A DNA stretch of 64,000 nucleotides, taken from Candidatus Aquicultor sp. Lineage in GTDB: Bacteria > Actinomycetota > Aquicultoria > Aquicultorales > Aquicultoraceae. The stretch is taken from contig DASXVE010000030.1 in NCBI GenBank assembly GCA_036504445.1, forward strand, positions 57,557-121,556, given 5' to 3'. Under the pieces are notes generated by a model. The model saw only the letters and a program-made list of their open reading frames with translations, was not told where the DNA came from and ran no database searches. Below, one piece after another: positions 36,428 to 44,910 of this stretch. Within the stretch, counting starts at the first letter, position 1; every line of letters begins with the position of its first letter. A program made the translations under genes and the position numbers.

Positions 36428-36516
36428 ACGCTGCCCGGTATATTTGTGAGGTTTGTGAGCGGCTCTGCCTGGCTTAAATACGCACTACAGCACGCCGATT
36501 TGCCCCTCCGCCAAAC

Positions 36517-36545
36517 TTGACGATACAAATCCGCAGCTTTATACT
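36517..36545 (+). promoter_or_regulatory. Promoter of tRNA-Arg(CCU)
   Basis: TTGACG, a 17-base spacer and TATACT, ending 18 bases before the tRNA. Confidence 0.8.
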
Positions 36546-36563
36546 CAGAAAGGTAAATTTGTT

Positions 36564-36636
36564 GCCTCCGTAGCTCAGGGGATAGAGCACAGGTTTCCTA
36601 AACCTGGTGTCGCATGTTCGATTCATGCCGGGGGCA
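36564..36636 (+). tRNA. tRNA-Arg (anticodon CCU)
   Basis: Acceptor GCCTCCG/CGGGGGC, D arm GCTC-AGGGGATA-GAGC, anticodon loop TTCCTAA (CCT), T arm GCATG-TTCGATT-CATGC, discriminator A, no encoded CCA. It decodes AGG. Confidence 0.96.
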
Positions 36637-36640
36637 CAAA

Positions 36641-36677
36641 ATAGGCGCCTTCCTTTCGGAAGGCGCCTATGGCGTTT
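36641..36677. terminator. Strong hairpin terminator between tRNA-Arg and cheW
   Basis: ATAGGCGCCTTCC and GGAAGGCGCCTAT form a long stem, followed by GGCGTTTTT on the plus strand. The minus strand also has TTTT after the stem, so it may end the cheW transcript too. Confidence 0.85.
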
Positions 36678-36755
36678 TTCTACCGCCTACTATGGCTTTT
36701 CATAGCATTCTTTAGGGCTTTCGCTTTGATTTTTTCCCAAAGCCGCAGCTGTCAA

Positions 36756-37244
36756 TTATGCCGCATCAAGCGCTGCAAGCTCTGTCGAGTTCAGCATTCG
36801 GTCGATATCGAGCAGGATGGTAAGCCTGCTGTCTTTCCGGCCCATACCGGATATGAAATCGACCGTTATACCTGATGAGAAATCGGGTGTTAGCTGTATC
36901 TCATCCCGGCTTAGATAAATTACATCCGAGACGGCGTCCACGATCGCGCCCATTGTTCTACCCTGTATCTCTAGAATGAGGATAACGGTAAACATATCGT
37001 ACTCGCGCTCATTCATATTGAACTTCAAGCGCAAATCGGTAACCGGGACAACCGAACCTCTCAGGTTTAGGACGCCCTTCACGAAGGCCGGAACGTTAGG
37101 TATCTTGGTCGGCTGCTGATAGCCGATGATCTCCTGAACCTTCAGCACCCCAACCGCATACTCTTCATCCCCGATTGCAAACGTTACGAATTGGTTTACC
37201 TGTGCTGCGGAGTTGGTATCGTTTAGCTGTGCTATCTTTTCCAC
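36756..37244 (-). CDS. cheW: Chemotaxis coupling protein CheW
   Basis: Adaptor between chemoreceptors and CheA, 162 residues. The CheW fold is complete: FVTFAIGDEEYAVGVLKVQEII, IPNVPAFVKGVLNLRG, VVPVTDLRLKF and the closing strand LTILLDIDRML. A GTG at 37244 has AAGGAG nine bases upstream; an ATG three codons earlier overlaps that site. The gene sits 16 bases after the remains of a chemoreceptor gene. No cheA or cheY is in the window, so the partner kinase must be elsewhere. Confidence 0.92.
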   Translation of the reverse strand: MEKIAQLNDTNSAAQVNQFVTFAIGDEEYAVGVLKVQEIIGYQQPTKIPNVPAFVKGVLNLRGSVVPVTDLRLKFNMNEREYDMFTVILILEIQGRTMGAIVDAVSDVIYLSRDEIQLTPDFSSGITVDFISGMGRKDSRLTILLDIDRMLNSTELAALDAA

Positions 37245-37260
37245 GTGCTCCATCTCCTTT

Positions 37261-37870
37261 TTAGAAATCTTCGAACCCGTCGTCGGATGATACCGGCATG
37301 TCTTCTGCGCCAGCTGCTTTTTTAGTGATCTTAGCGGGTGCTTTTTTCGTAATGCTGGTCACCTTGGCATGCTTGGTACTTCTCTTAGTCGATTTTGCCT
37401 TCTCGCGTTTCTCGTCCTGAGAGAGCTTGAATTGCTGCATCAAGCGTTAAAGCTCTTCTGCTTCCATTGCAAGCGACTCGGATGCCGCTGCACTCTTCTC
37501 AACAAGCGCGGCATTGGATTGTACTACCTCATCCATCATGGCTACCGCTTTATTTACCTGGTCAATTCCAGTGGCTTGCTCTTGTGAAGCGTATGATATC
37601 TCAGAGATTGTCTCCGCTACATTCTGCACGGAACCAATGATCTCTTTTGCGGCTTCCGCACTTCTTTGGGCGAGGTTTCTAACTTCCCCCGCTACAACGG
37701 CAAAGCCTTTGCCTTGCTCGCCCGCACTGGCCGCCTCGACTGCAGCGTTTAGGGCTAAGAGATTGGTCTGGAATGCGATTTCATTTACGACATCGATGAT
37801 ATCGATTTGCTTGACCGTTGCCGTCATCTGCTCAATCGTCGATGCGGTCTCTTCAGGGGCTGCAGCTGTG
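37261..37870 (-). pseudogene. Methyl-accepting chemotaxis protein remnant
   Basis: The signalling hairpin tip of a chemoreceptor is clear ([17 protein letters not shown], then [25 protein letters not shown]). Three defects are visible. The 5' part (sensor, membrane helices, HAMP) is missing; a TAG lies in frame at about 37890. The helix before the tip is shortened: [10 protein letters not shown] runs directly into [12 protein letters not shown], where about 40-50 residues are expected. An in-frame TAA (37447-37449) interrupts AEEL-RLMQQFKLSQ; the frame continues to a natural end with a Lys-rich tail and SDDGFEDF. The C-terminus shows the pieces are one former gene. Confidence 0.85.
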
Positions 37871-38009
37871 TATGGTACCGCCTAGTCATAGCTCAATTTA
37901 ACGAGACTGGCATTTTGCCGTGTCTTATTAGATAATCGAGCTGAAGCAAGTTTGATTCGGGCAACTTGTCTTATAGAGCGCCCGCCAGCACAGCATAACC
38001 GGATTGTAG

Positions 38010-39584
38010 ATGAATACACCTTTACTGTTAATTACGGCTCTCACAATAAGTATAATCTGTGGGATTTGTGTAGTGTGGACACGCACAAGGCATCGTCGTG
38101 CGCTCGGCACCCTCTTGTTGATAGCTTGTGCGGCCGTAACTCTTGCTGGGTGTGGGAATAACCTTGATAACTTACGTCTACAAGCGCGGGACGAGATAAA
38201 AGGCATCATTTCGACCAACGACACTCAGAGCAGTGAGCGGACTCCGCCGGAAGAAATCCAAGAACCGGCCCTCATTAACGGCGAGATTTCACAACCCGTA
38301 GCAGTGCCTACCGATTTAGGAACGACGCAATCGTTCGATACGTCGCTAGCCGAGCAAGCAGACATGATTACCTATACGGCATCGTATAAAGTAACGGTCG
38401 GCAAAAGCCAAAACACCTTGCTGGAGAAGTTGCCTTGGGGGCACAAATCAACGGCAACAATAACCTGCTTGATTCCAAAAACGATCGCAAAGCGACAGGA
38501 TGTGCTCGGCATACAGTTTTCAGTGCAGCCTAAACGTGTCTTTGACCTGGGCAATAATCGCTATGCAGAGTTTGTGGTTGATAACCCGAAACAGGATTTT
38601 ACCATCCAGATTACGAGCAAGCTTAAACTACTTCGCTACGACCTTGCAACCGCACAGAAAAACCCGGATGCAACACCGCCTGGAAACCTTAATAAGTACC
38701 TCAAGGACGAAAAATACCTCGAGGTAACCGGCCCGTCTATCCAGGCAGCGGCTAAGCGGCTGCAGGGTACAACTGAACTAGATACGATCAAGAAAATTTA
38801 TGATTTTGTGTTGGCCGATCTCACCTACGATAACGCAAAAGCGCAGAGTGGCGATTTGCGTGCAATCGGGGCTGCTCGTGCGCTAACCATAAAAACGGGT
38901 GTGTGCGTAGAGTATTCCGATCTGTTCGTCGCATTATGCCGTGCCAAGGGAATTCCGGCACGCTGCATTGGCGGCATCCCGACGGTGAAAAACAACTCGA
39001 CTAAGGGTCATGCCTGGGCTGAGGTATACATCAAAGGCTTGGGCTGGGTGCCGTTCGACCCGACATGGGGCGAAACGAAGGCGGCGACGTTCTACGAACT
39101 CAAGCCGACGTATATTTATCTCACCGACATACGAAACGATGAGGCGATCAATAACTCCGACATCTACGGATGTGAGTACACCGGCACCCCGATCGATGGC
39201 GATTTTTCTATCGCCATCGATTCGGCACGAACGAAATATCTAAACGGCATTCTCGGCAGCATTAACACGAAAAAATCAGAGCTTGCTCAACTAAAGAGCC
39301 AGCTCGATGCACAGTATGCGCAAATCAATACGGCAAAAACAGAGCTCGACCAGCTTAAAATCCAGCTCAGCCAGCTGCGAGGCAACATCGAGGGCGATAT
39401 CACAAGCAACCCGCAAGCATATAATGGCTTAGTTAAAAACCACAACGAGTTGATCAAAACATATAATCAAAAAGTGGCCGATTACAACAAGAAAATTGCC
39501 GCGTATGAAAGCGTACGAAAAGTCTACGAGGTGAGGCTCAAAGAAGAAAACGCGGTAATCGAACAGTATAACCGCTTAAACTAG
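38010..39584 (+). CDS. Transglutaminase-like lipoprotein with C-terminal coiled coil
   Basis: A 524-residue envelope protein. The N-terminus has two hydrophobic stretches; the second ends in LAGC at about 46-49, a good lipobox. A beta-rich domain (about 110-225) precedes a transglutaminase-like domain (about 255-370) with the Cys in TGVCVEYSDLFVALCR, the His in GHAWAEVYI and the Asp in VPFDPTWG, so the papain-like triad is intact. The C-terminal 120 residues form a Lys/Gln-rich coiled coil with TELDQLKIQLSQLRG. It may act as a peptidase or cross-linker in the cell wall. The ribosome site is weak. It is monocistronic. Confidence 0.87.
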   Translation: MNTPLLLITALTISIICGICVVWTRTRHRRALGTLLLIACAAVTLAGCGNNLDNLRLQARDEIKGIISTNDTQSSERTPPEEIQEPALINGEISQPVAVPTDLGTTQSFDTSLAEQADMITYTASYKVTVGKSQNTLLEKLPWGHKSTATITCLIPKTIAKRQDVLGIQFSVQPKRVFDLGNNRYAEFVVDNPKQDFTIQITSKLKLLRYDLATAQKNPDATPPGNLNKYLKDEKYLEVTGPSIQAAAKRLQGTTELDTIKKIYDFVLADLTYDNAKAQSGDLRAIGAARALTIKTGVCVEYSDLFVALCRAKGIPARCIGGIPTVKNNSTKGHAWAEVYIKGLGWVPFDPTWGETKAATFYELKPTYIYLTDIRNDEAINNSDIYGCEYTGTPIDGDFSIAIDSARTKYLNGILGSINTKKSELAQLKSQLDAQYAQINTAKTELDQLKIQLSQLRGNIEGDITSNPQAYNGLVKNHNELIKTYNQKVADYNKKIAAYESVRKVYEVRLKEENAVIEQYNRLN

Positions 39585-39618
39585 GTGCAAATTGAGTTAA
39601 CCGGCTTGGATAGATTCA

Positions 39619-39648
39619 GCAAAAGGCCTGCTAAAGCAGGCCTTTTGC
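39619..39648. terminator. Bidirectional hairpin terminator
   Basis: GCAAAAGGCCTGC-TAAA-GCAGGCCTTTTGC between the convergent transglutaminase and cytochrome genes. Confidence 0.82.
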
Positions 39649-39674
39649 GCACAACAGTACTATTCGTATCTGCT

Positions 39675-41642
39675 TTACGGTAAACCGCGAAGCAGGAGTT
39701 CATCGTTATAATCATCGGCAGTGCTGCCGGTGGCATCGGTATGGTTGCTGGGGCTTGTCGCCCGCCATACCCTCGGATTATGGCAATCAAGACAAACACT
39801 GTCCAGATCATGGACGGTATAGGACATACCGCCTATAGTTCGTGCCTGGCCGGCGGAAACCGGGCTGCCATCAAAGTTGATGCCGAAAAGATCATCCTTG
39901 AGCAGCTTCCACCCAAGCGTTCTATGCGGCCAACTAAAACCATTATCAGAACACGTAGCGGCTATATTACCACCGGAGCTATACTGGGTAATGTACCCCT
40001 GGGCGTCATATACCGGCGCGTTGACATTGGGCGAGAGCCTCCAGCCCGAATCCCACGCAACCGTGCGCGACACCCTATAGAAGCCGGTCACACCGTTCAT
40101 GTTTGCGGTGCTTGAGGCCGCAAACGCATTCGAGTCGCCGGTGCTTGTCCGCGTGACGATGTACGTTGTTAGATTCTGCGAATTGTCAGAGGCAGTCACT
40201 GCGTTATCGGTATAAGCAACCGCTCCCGCGTTATGACACGTCCCGCAGGCGCTTGACCCCCTATGGCAGTTTCGACAATTCGGGCCGTAATCAAGATTAT
40301 CTTCCGGGTTGAACAGCATTTGGCGCTGGCAGGTGTTGCGCGACTGCTCGTCGTGAGCATAGCCTATGTCGTAGCTGCCCTTCCAATTAGCAGTGGTGCC
40401 GGTGCAGACGCTGCCGTTGCTGCTACCTGTGGTTGTCTGGCCACGCAGCGCTCGATCTTCGCTAAACATCGGAACGGCAACGTTATTGAGGCCGGCATTA
40501 CCGTCATGGCAATCGGTGCAGAACTCGGTAACACTCCAGAAGCTATCCGTCGTGTTTCGGGTAGTGAAACCGGTGCTCGCGACTGCCCCGGAAGCGGCGC
40601 CGACCGGATTGCTCCAATCGATGGCAATCTTGTTAACCGGATACATATCAACGCTATCGAACTCATTAAGCCCCGCCGTCACAACATCGGGTATCTCGCC
40701 GTTGATGGCCCAGCTTACCGCAGGATCTCCTGTAATACCGCTGCTCACGCTTAAGCCCGTACTGCTGGCGATTTCTTGGTCCGGATCCTTAATGAGCAGC
40801 CAGCTGCCGGAGAGGTATACCGGCCTTGAGGCAATATGTGTTGAGTCAACGGCGGTAATGCTATCGTGACCCGGGTCGGCAATTCCGTACCGCTTACCAT
40901 CGGTGCCCAATAAGCCAACAGCTATACCGGCACTATTGTAGCCAAGCATCCGCTGCGGGTTGGCGTGCGGGCTGTGACAGTCGAAGCAGGAGAAACCACC
41001 GAGATAATAGTTGGGGGTAAATGCCGGGTAGGTATCATCGGGCGCTTTCCACTTACCGCTGTCGATACCGTAGCCCAAGGTATGGCCGACATTGTACTCC
41101 GTGGTGTAGAGATCGTTATTGTCCATTTCGATATTGTGGCCTGAGCCGGCACCGGTGCTGTGGCACCAGTCGCACGCCTCAAACCTGGTATCAGAGCGTA
41201 AAAGCTTGAATCTGCCGGACGCGCGGTGGACTGCGTGGCACTCACGGCACCGGTGCGTCGTGGTCAGATATCCGCCGTGCGGGCCTGCCTGGAATAGAGG
41301 ATTGCCGGACGCAAAATCGGTTTGGTCTCCGGCCCCCACATAATCCTGCGCATCGTTATAATTGTAGCCGTCGACGCCAGCTGTAAATGGGCTGTTCCAT
41401 GTACCGTAGACATGGGTGCTCGTTGCATAGCTTTGAAAAGCTGCTCCCTGGGCTTGGCCAAGTTCGAAGTATCTGTAATCCTTGGCCGCCCCGTTGGCGC
41501 CGACCGGTGTAAAGGTGTTGGCGACAATATTGCCCTTATAAACTGTAGCGGGCGGCGATGGTGGGTCTTGTAGGGCGAATGCTACAGCGCTCATGCACAA
41601 TAGGATTACTGCAGCCATTACTAGTATCACTATTTTCCTCAC
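39675..41642 (-). CDS. Secreted heptaheme c-type cytochrome
   Basis: A 655-residue exported protein with seven CxxCH heme-binding motifs: CRECH, CDWCH, CFDCH, CTDCH, CRNCH, CGTCH and CLDCH. A typical signal peptide (about 1-23) is followed by a mature part rich in Gly, Ser, Thr and Asn. Likely role: extracytoplasmic electron transfer. GTG at 41642 has GGAGG eight bases upstream; an ATG 16 codons earlier (41690) with GGGGTG would add a longer n-region and cannot be ruled out. No cytochrome maturation or menaquinol genes are nearby. No lipobox or surface anchor is visible. Confidence 0.9.
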   Translation of the reverse strand: MRKIVILVMAAVILLCMSAVAFALQDPPSPPATVYKGNIVANTFTPVGANGAAKDYRYFELGQAQGAAFQSYATSTHVYGTWNSPFTAGVDGYNYNDAQDYVGAGDQTDFASGNPLFQAGPHGGYLTTTHRCRECHAVHRASGRFKLLRSDTRFEACDWCHSTGAGSGHNIEMDNNDLYTTEYNVGHTLGYGIDSGKWKAPDDTYPAFTPNYYLGGFSCFDCHSPHANPQRMLGYNSAGIAVGLLGTDGKRYGIADPGHDSITAVDSTHIASRPVYLSGSWLLIKDPDQEIASSTGLSVSSGITGDPAVSWAINGEIPDVVTAGLNEFDSVDMYPVNKIAIDWSNPVGAASGAVASTGFTTRNTTDSFWSVTEFCTDCHDGNAGLNNVAVPMFSEDRALRGQTTTGSSNGSVCTGTTANWKGSYDIGYAHDEQSRNTCQRQMLFNPEDNLDYGPNCRNCHRGSSACGTCHNAGAVAYTDNAVTASDNSQNLTTYIVTRTSTGDSNAFAASSTANMNGVTGFYRVSRTVAWDSGWRLSPNVNAPVYDAQGYITQYSSGGNIAATCSDNGFSWPHRTLGWKLLKDDLFGINFDGSPVSAGQARTIGGMSYTVHDLDSVCLDCHNPRVWRATSPSNHTDATGSTADDYNDELLLRGLP

Positions 41643-42031
41643 GTATCGCACCTCCTTTAAGCGGAACGTCTTTCTTTGTATCGCATCCATTGTTTCACCC
41701 CCTTTTGGCGATATCAGCGATTGTGTTTTCCCCCGTACAGAGGCACATAAACTGGATAAGGGTAATAAATCGAGCTGTATCCAACCGGTTTGAAAGCACA
41801 TCAAGCATATTTCCTGCTTATATACGTATAGGGGTATAATCTGATTTTCAATAAAATATGACTTGTTTATTGAGTCGCCATGCGTATTTAACATGGAGTT
41901 CCAAGCGTCTACGCAAGGGGAAAGCCATAGATGATAGAACATAAGAAGGCCTATGGAAAAAGAGAGGGTGTAGCTAAGATTATTGGCTTGAGATTACAGG
42001 GTTAAATAATCAACAGCGAGTGACCTGCTTT
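41643..42031. other. Intergenic region upstream of the cytochrome gene
   Basis: About 390 bases with no supported gene. A TTGAAA and TATACG-like pair near 41850-41820 (minus strand) could be a promoter. The leader then contains GGATA/TATCC-type stems, but I could not match it to a known riboswitch; the hallmark of the c-di-GMP class (GACGCAAAGCC) is absent. Confidence 0.4.
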
Positions 42032-42440
42032 TTATAACACTTCCCGATGATATGTCTTGTGTGCCGTACGCACGCTGTTCAAGATGCCTTTGGCAATGTC
42101 CGCCTGTTTCGCGGTTGCATCATCGGTGAGGATGACCCGAACGGTATAGGTCACCGCGCCCATGTGCGCTGGGCGGCATACATCGACCCGGGAGATGTTG
42201 CCCGGAAGTGGGGTTTGCGAAAATTGTACGCAGCTACAATGCCCTCTTTTTACCTATCGATCTGAATGGTCGAGCGCGTATGGCTCCATGCCGACGGATA
42301 CGCGACGGAAAAATCTTCGCGCGATAGGCCGACCATGAAAGCGACCGTTGTGCGGCCTGCAAGGTTGGTTGTTTTCTGCCAACCATAGTATAGACCAGCG
42401 CCGTACAAACTACAGCAGCTATAAGCTACCCATTAATAAA
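42032..42440 (-). pseudogene. Decayed gene for a small membrane-anchored protein
   Basis: No intact long frame exists here, but three protein-like pieces follow each other in different frames on the minus strand. The first is a membrane-anchor-like segment LIAAVVCTALVYTMVG (about 42427-42380). Then comes SREDFSVAYPSAWSHTRST, ending in a TAA (about 42250). Last is MGAVTYTVRVILTDDATAKQ to REVL, ending at 42032. FSVAYPSAW resembles the opening of PsbP/DcrB-like domains. The pieces suggest one former gene of about 130 codons broken by two frameshifts and a stop. It directly follows the bactofilin-like gene. Confidence 0.45.
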
Positions 42441-42464
42441 ATTATACAACTGTTAAGCACGGCC

Positions 42465-43619
42465 TTACTGCGGTGCGGGAGCCGCAGGAACTTCCGTCCT
42501 TCGCACGGTATGCGCCTGGTAAATGGCATATGCGGCAGCCCCGAGACCGAATAGTATATACAAGAAGCGGAGTAGCGCGCCCAGAAACGGGATCGCTCCG
42601 AGCAACATGACTATTAAAAGACCGATGAGCAACGCAACATAATTGCCGCCGCCCAGTTTGAAATACTCGGTAATGAACCGACCGGCGGTCAAACCCACGA
42701 ATATCTTTGCGGTGTATAGCCCAAGCGCATAAAGGAACGCCAATACCAGGGCAATTGGTATAGTGATGACGAATACGAGAAGAATGATAATCGCGATCGG
42801 CGCTACAATCAGCAGCACGAAACCAATCAGCAGGCTGATCCACGGCTTGGTTCGAATGGTATCTGCGATTTCGGTGACCCGGACCGGGAACAGCGCCAGC
42901 AGCACGATACCGAAAAGAAGGGCGGCCAGGTATGACACGATAAACCCAATTATGTATGAAGCGGCCGACCTACCTCGTTGCTGCTGTTCCACCCGGTGAA
43001 ATGTAGTTTTACCGTTCACCTTGGAACCGGATTCGAACGTTGCCGTTTTTGGAGCGGAGTAGGTGAGATTGCCGTTGATCAAGGCATTTTTCGTAAGCGT
43101 TAAGGTGTTGCTGACTTGAATTTGGGCGTTGCCCCCCACGCGGTTGTCGAGGGTAAAATCGCCGCCCGCACCAGACAGGTTCCGTACGGTCTCGGCACCC
43201 AAGCGAACCGTTCCGCCGGAGATAACCGAGTCGCGCCCGATTTTGGCCTTTGACGCCACGTCGATGGTGCCGCCCGCCACAACCAGGTCTTGCCCCGTAC
43301 TACCGTTGATCAGCAGCGTGCCACTGCCCGCACGGATAGTTTGTCCGACATTACCGTTAATCGTTACATTGCCGCCGCCTATCATGACGTCGTCGCGCAC
43401 CGGACCGTTGACCGTCACGTTGCCGCCGCCGATGAGCAGATCACCGTTTATAGTGCCGTCGATAACGACGGTGCCGCCGCCGACATAAAGGTCGTCATTA
43501 ATCGTCTGCCCACTCGGAATCGTTACGGCATTATTCGCTTTAAATTCCGCAGCCAGCGCAATCTGGCTGGAGAGAACGACAAGCACGATGATCGTTATAA
43601 ACAATGCAATCTTCTTCAT
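42465..43619 (-). CDS. Exported bactofilin-like beta-solenoid protein with membrane C-terminus
   Basis: A 384-residue protein. A signal peptide (about 1-23) is followed by a repeated beta-solenoid region (about 24-210) with recurring units such as DLYVGGGTVVIDGTINGDL and LLIGGGNVTVNGPVRDDV, as in bactofilin/polymer-forming cytoskeletal domains. The C-terminal part (about 220-370) has about five membrane helices, and a short Pro/Ala tail ends it. Unlike cytoplasmic bactofilins, the solenoid is expected outside the membrane. Function unknown, envelope architecture is plausible. A GGAGGT site precedes the ATG. Confidence 0.85.
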   Translation of the reverse strand: MKKIALFITIIVLVVLSSQIALAAEFKANNAVTIPSGQTINDDLYVGGGTVVIDGTINGDLLIGGGNVTVNGPVRDDVMIGGGNVTINGNVGQTIRAGSGTLLINGSTGQDLVVAGGTIDVASKAKIGRDSVISGGTVRLGAETVRNLSGAGGDFTLDNRVGGNAQIQVSNTLTLTKNALINGNLTYSAPKTATFESGSKVNGKTTFHRVEQQQRGRSAASYIIGFIVSYLAALLFGIVLLALFPVRVTEIADTIRTKPWISLLIGFVLLIVAPIAIIILLVFVITIPIALVLAFLYALGLYTAKIFVGLTAGRFITEYFKLGGGNYVALLIGLLIVMLLGAIPFLGALLRFLYILFGLGAAAYAIYQAHTVRRTEVPAAPAPQ

Positions 43620-43783
43620 AGTTACCTCCGGGTCAAAAATCCGACATATGATGGTATGACAGAATTGGATTACGATTACCCAATGAAACCATAATAAAAA
43701 CGTGCTGTTGATATAGAATGCGGTCTGGGCGCGACCACTAAGCTTCTTTGGCGCTAGCTTGTAACACTACTGTAGCAATAAAA

Positions 43784-43809
43784 AAGGCTGCCGTGCAACC
43801 GGCAGCCTT
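43784..43809 (-). terminator. Intrinsic terminator of the ABC transporter operon
   Basis: On the minus strand AAGGCTGCC and GGCAGCCTT pair and are followed by TTTTT, 15 bases after the permease stop. Confidence 0.9.
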
Positions 43810-43824
43810 ACAAGCGTATTGAAC

Positions 43825-44910
43825 CTATTTTGCCTCAGATTCCCAGCGGAAGAAGACAATTGATACCGCGAACATCACCGCAGTGACCGCAAGCAGTATT
43901 AAGAGGTTGCTTTGCTGTGTGGCAAGATCCTGCCCCCGAACCATGACATCGCGCAGCGAATTAGCTAAATATGTTAGCGGAATTACTTTGATAAGCGGCT
44001 GAATCCACGCCGGTGCGTTATCGACCGGGAAAAACACCCCGCCTAAGAACATCATCGGCATGCCGATGATGTTGCCGAGCGTCGATGCGGAATCGGCGGT
44101 CTTGGCAAAACTTGCGATTACAAACCCGATGGTGATAAAGCACAGGCTGCCGACGGTAACAACGACTGCGAGGCTTATCAGGCTGCCGGTTAAGTGTACG
44201 CCGAATACAAAATATCCGACTGCAATAAGCAGTGCCGATTGCAGTATCGATACGATGAGCTGATTGATGATCCCGGCGCCGATGAACTCTCTAAGCGGCA
44301 TCGGCGTAAGTTTAATGCGGCGCAAAACGCCCTTTTCACGGCGCGAGACGGTCGCGGTAGCGATACCGTAGAGCCCCGAGTTCATCAGCGACATTGCCAG
44401 CACGCCGGGCAGCAAGAAATCGATATAGTTAAGCTGATCGGATTGCACGCTTTTACTTATTACTGCGATCAGCGGTGGAGTTTTAATCATCGCGCGCTCC
44501 ATCCCGGAGAGCACTGCGCTCACCGTTCCCCGCATCATTTGCGATTTCGTCGATGATGGATCGTAATAGAGTTCTATCTGGGCGGGACGCTCTGGAAAAC
44601 CTTTTGCGAACCCTTTGTTGAGCACAAGAACAGCGTCTACTTTGCCGTTTTTAAGACGGTCGATTGCTTTGGAGCGGCTTTCCTGGGTAACACTGAGCTT
44701 ATCCACCTTTCCAAGACCGTCCGTTATTGATGTGGCGAGAGACGAGTTGTCCAGCCTAACCACTGAGATGCTTGCGTTGCCCTGGTCGTTACTAAAAATA
44801 ACCCCAAACAATAGGATAAAGAGAATGGGGAATAAAAACAGGAAAAATAATGCCTGTCGATTCCGCACCGTCATTTTAATACTGGCAAGTGTCATTGCGA
44901 CAAATCGCAT
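43825..44910 (-). CDS. ABC-2 type transporter permease
   Basis: Membrane subunit of an exporter, 361 residues. An N-terminal helix (about 18-38) and a large extracytoplasmic domain (about 40-165) are followed by five helices with the ABC-2 motif NIIGMPMMFLGGVFFPVDNAPAW and LIKVIPLTYLANSLRDVM. The ATG overlaps the ATPase stop by one base (TAATG), so the two genes are translationally coupled. Close relatives export drugs, lipids or polysaccharides; the substrate cannot be inferred here. Confidence 0.92.
   Translation of the reverse strand: MRFVAMTLASIKMTVRNRQALFFLFLFPILFILLFGVIFSNDQGNASISVVRLDNSSLATSITDGLGKVDKLSVTQESRSKAIDRLKNGKVDAVLVLNKGFAKGFPERPAQIELYYDPSSTKSQMMRGTVSAVLSGMERAMIKTPPLIAVISKSVQSDQLNYIDFLLPGVLAMSLMNSGLYGIATATVSRREKGVLRRIKLTPMPLREFIGAGIINQLIVSILQSALLIAVGYFVFGVHLTGSLISLAVVVTVGSLCFITIGFVIASFAKTADSASTLGNIIGMPMMFLGGVFFPVDNAPAWIQPLIKVIPLTYLANSLRDVMVRGQDLATQQSNLLILLAVTAVMFAVSIVFFRWESEAK

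Noticed and set aside
36461..37261. Mobile element integrated at tRNA-Arg(CCU)
   Set aside because: No integrase, no repeat of the tRNA 3' end and no transposase nearby; the adjacent decayed chemoreceptor gene does not need one.
41690..41850. Cyclic-di-GMP riboswitch upstream of the cytochrome gene
   Set aside because: Such genes often carry one, but the conserved GACGCAAAGCC and GGCAAACC elements are not present.
41643..41942. 100-codon N-terminal extension of the cytochrome
   Set aside because: The added residues precede a clear signal peptide and a GGAGG-preceded start, so the frame is open by chance.
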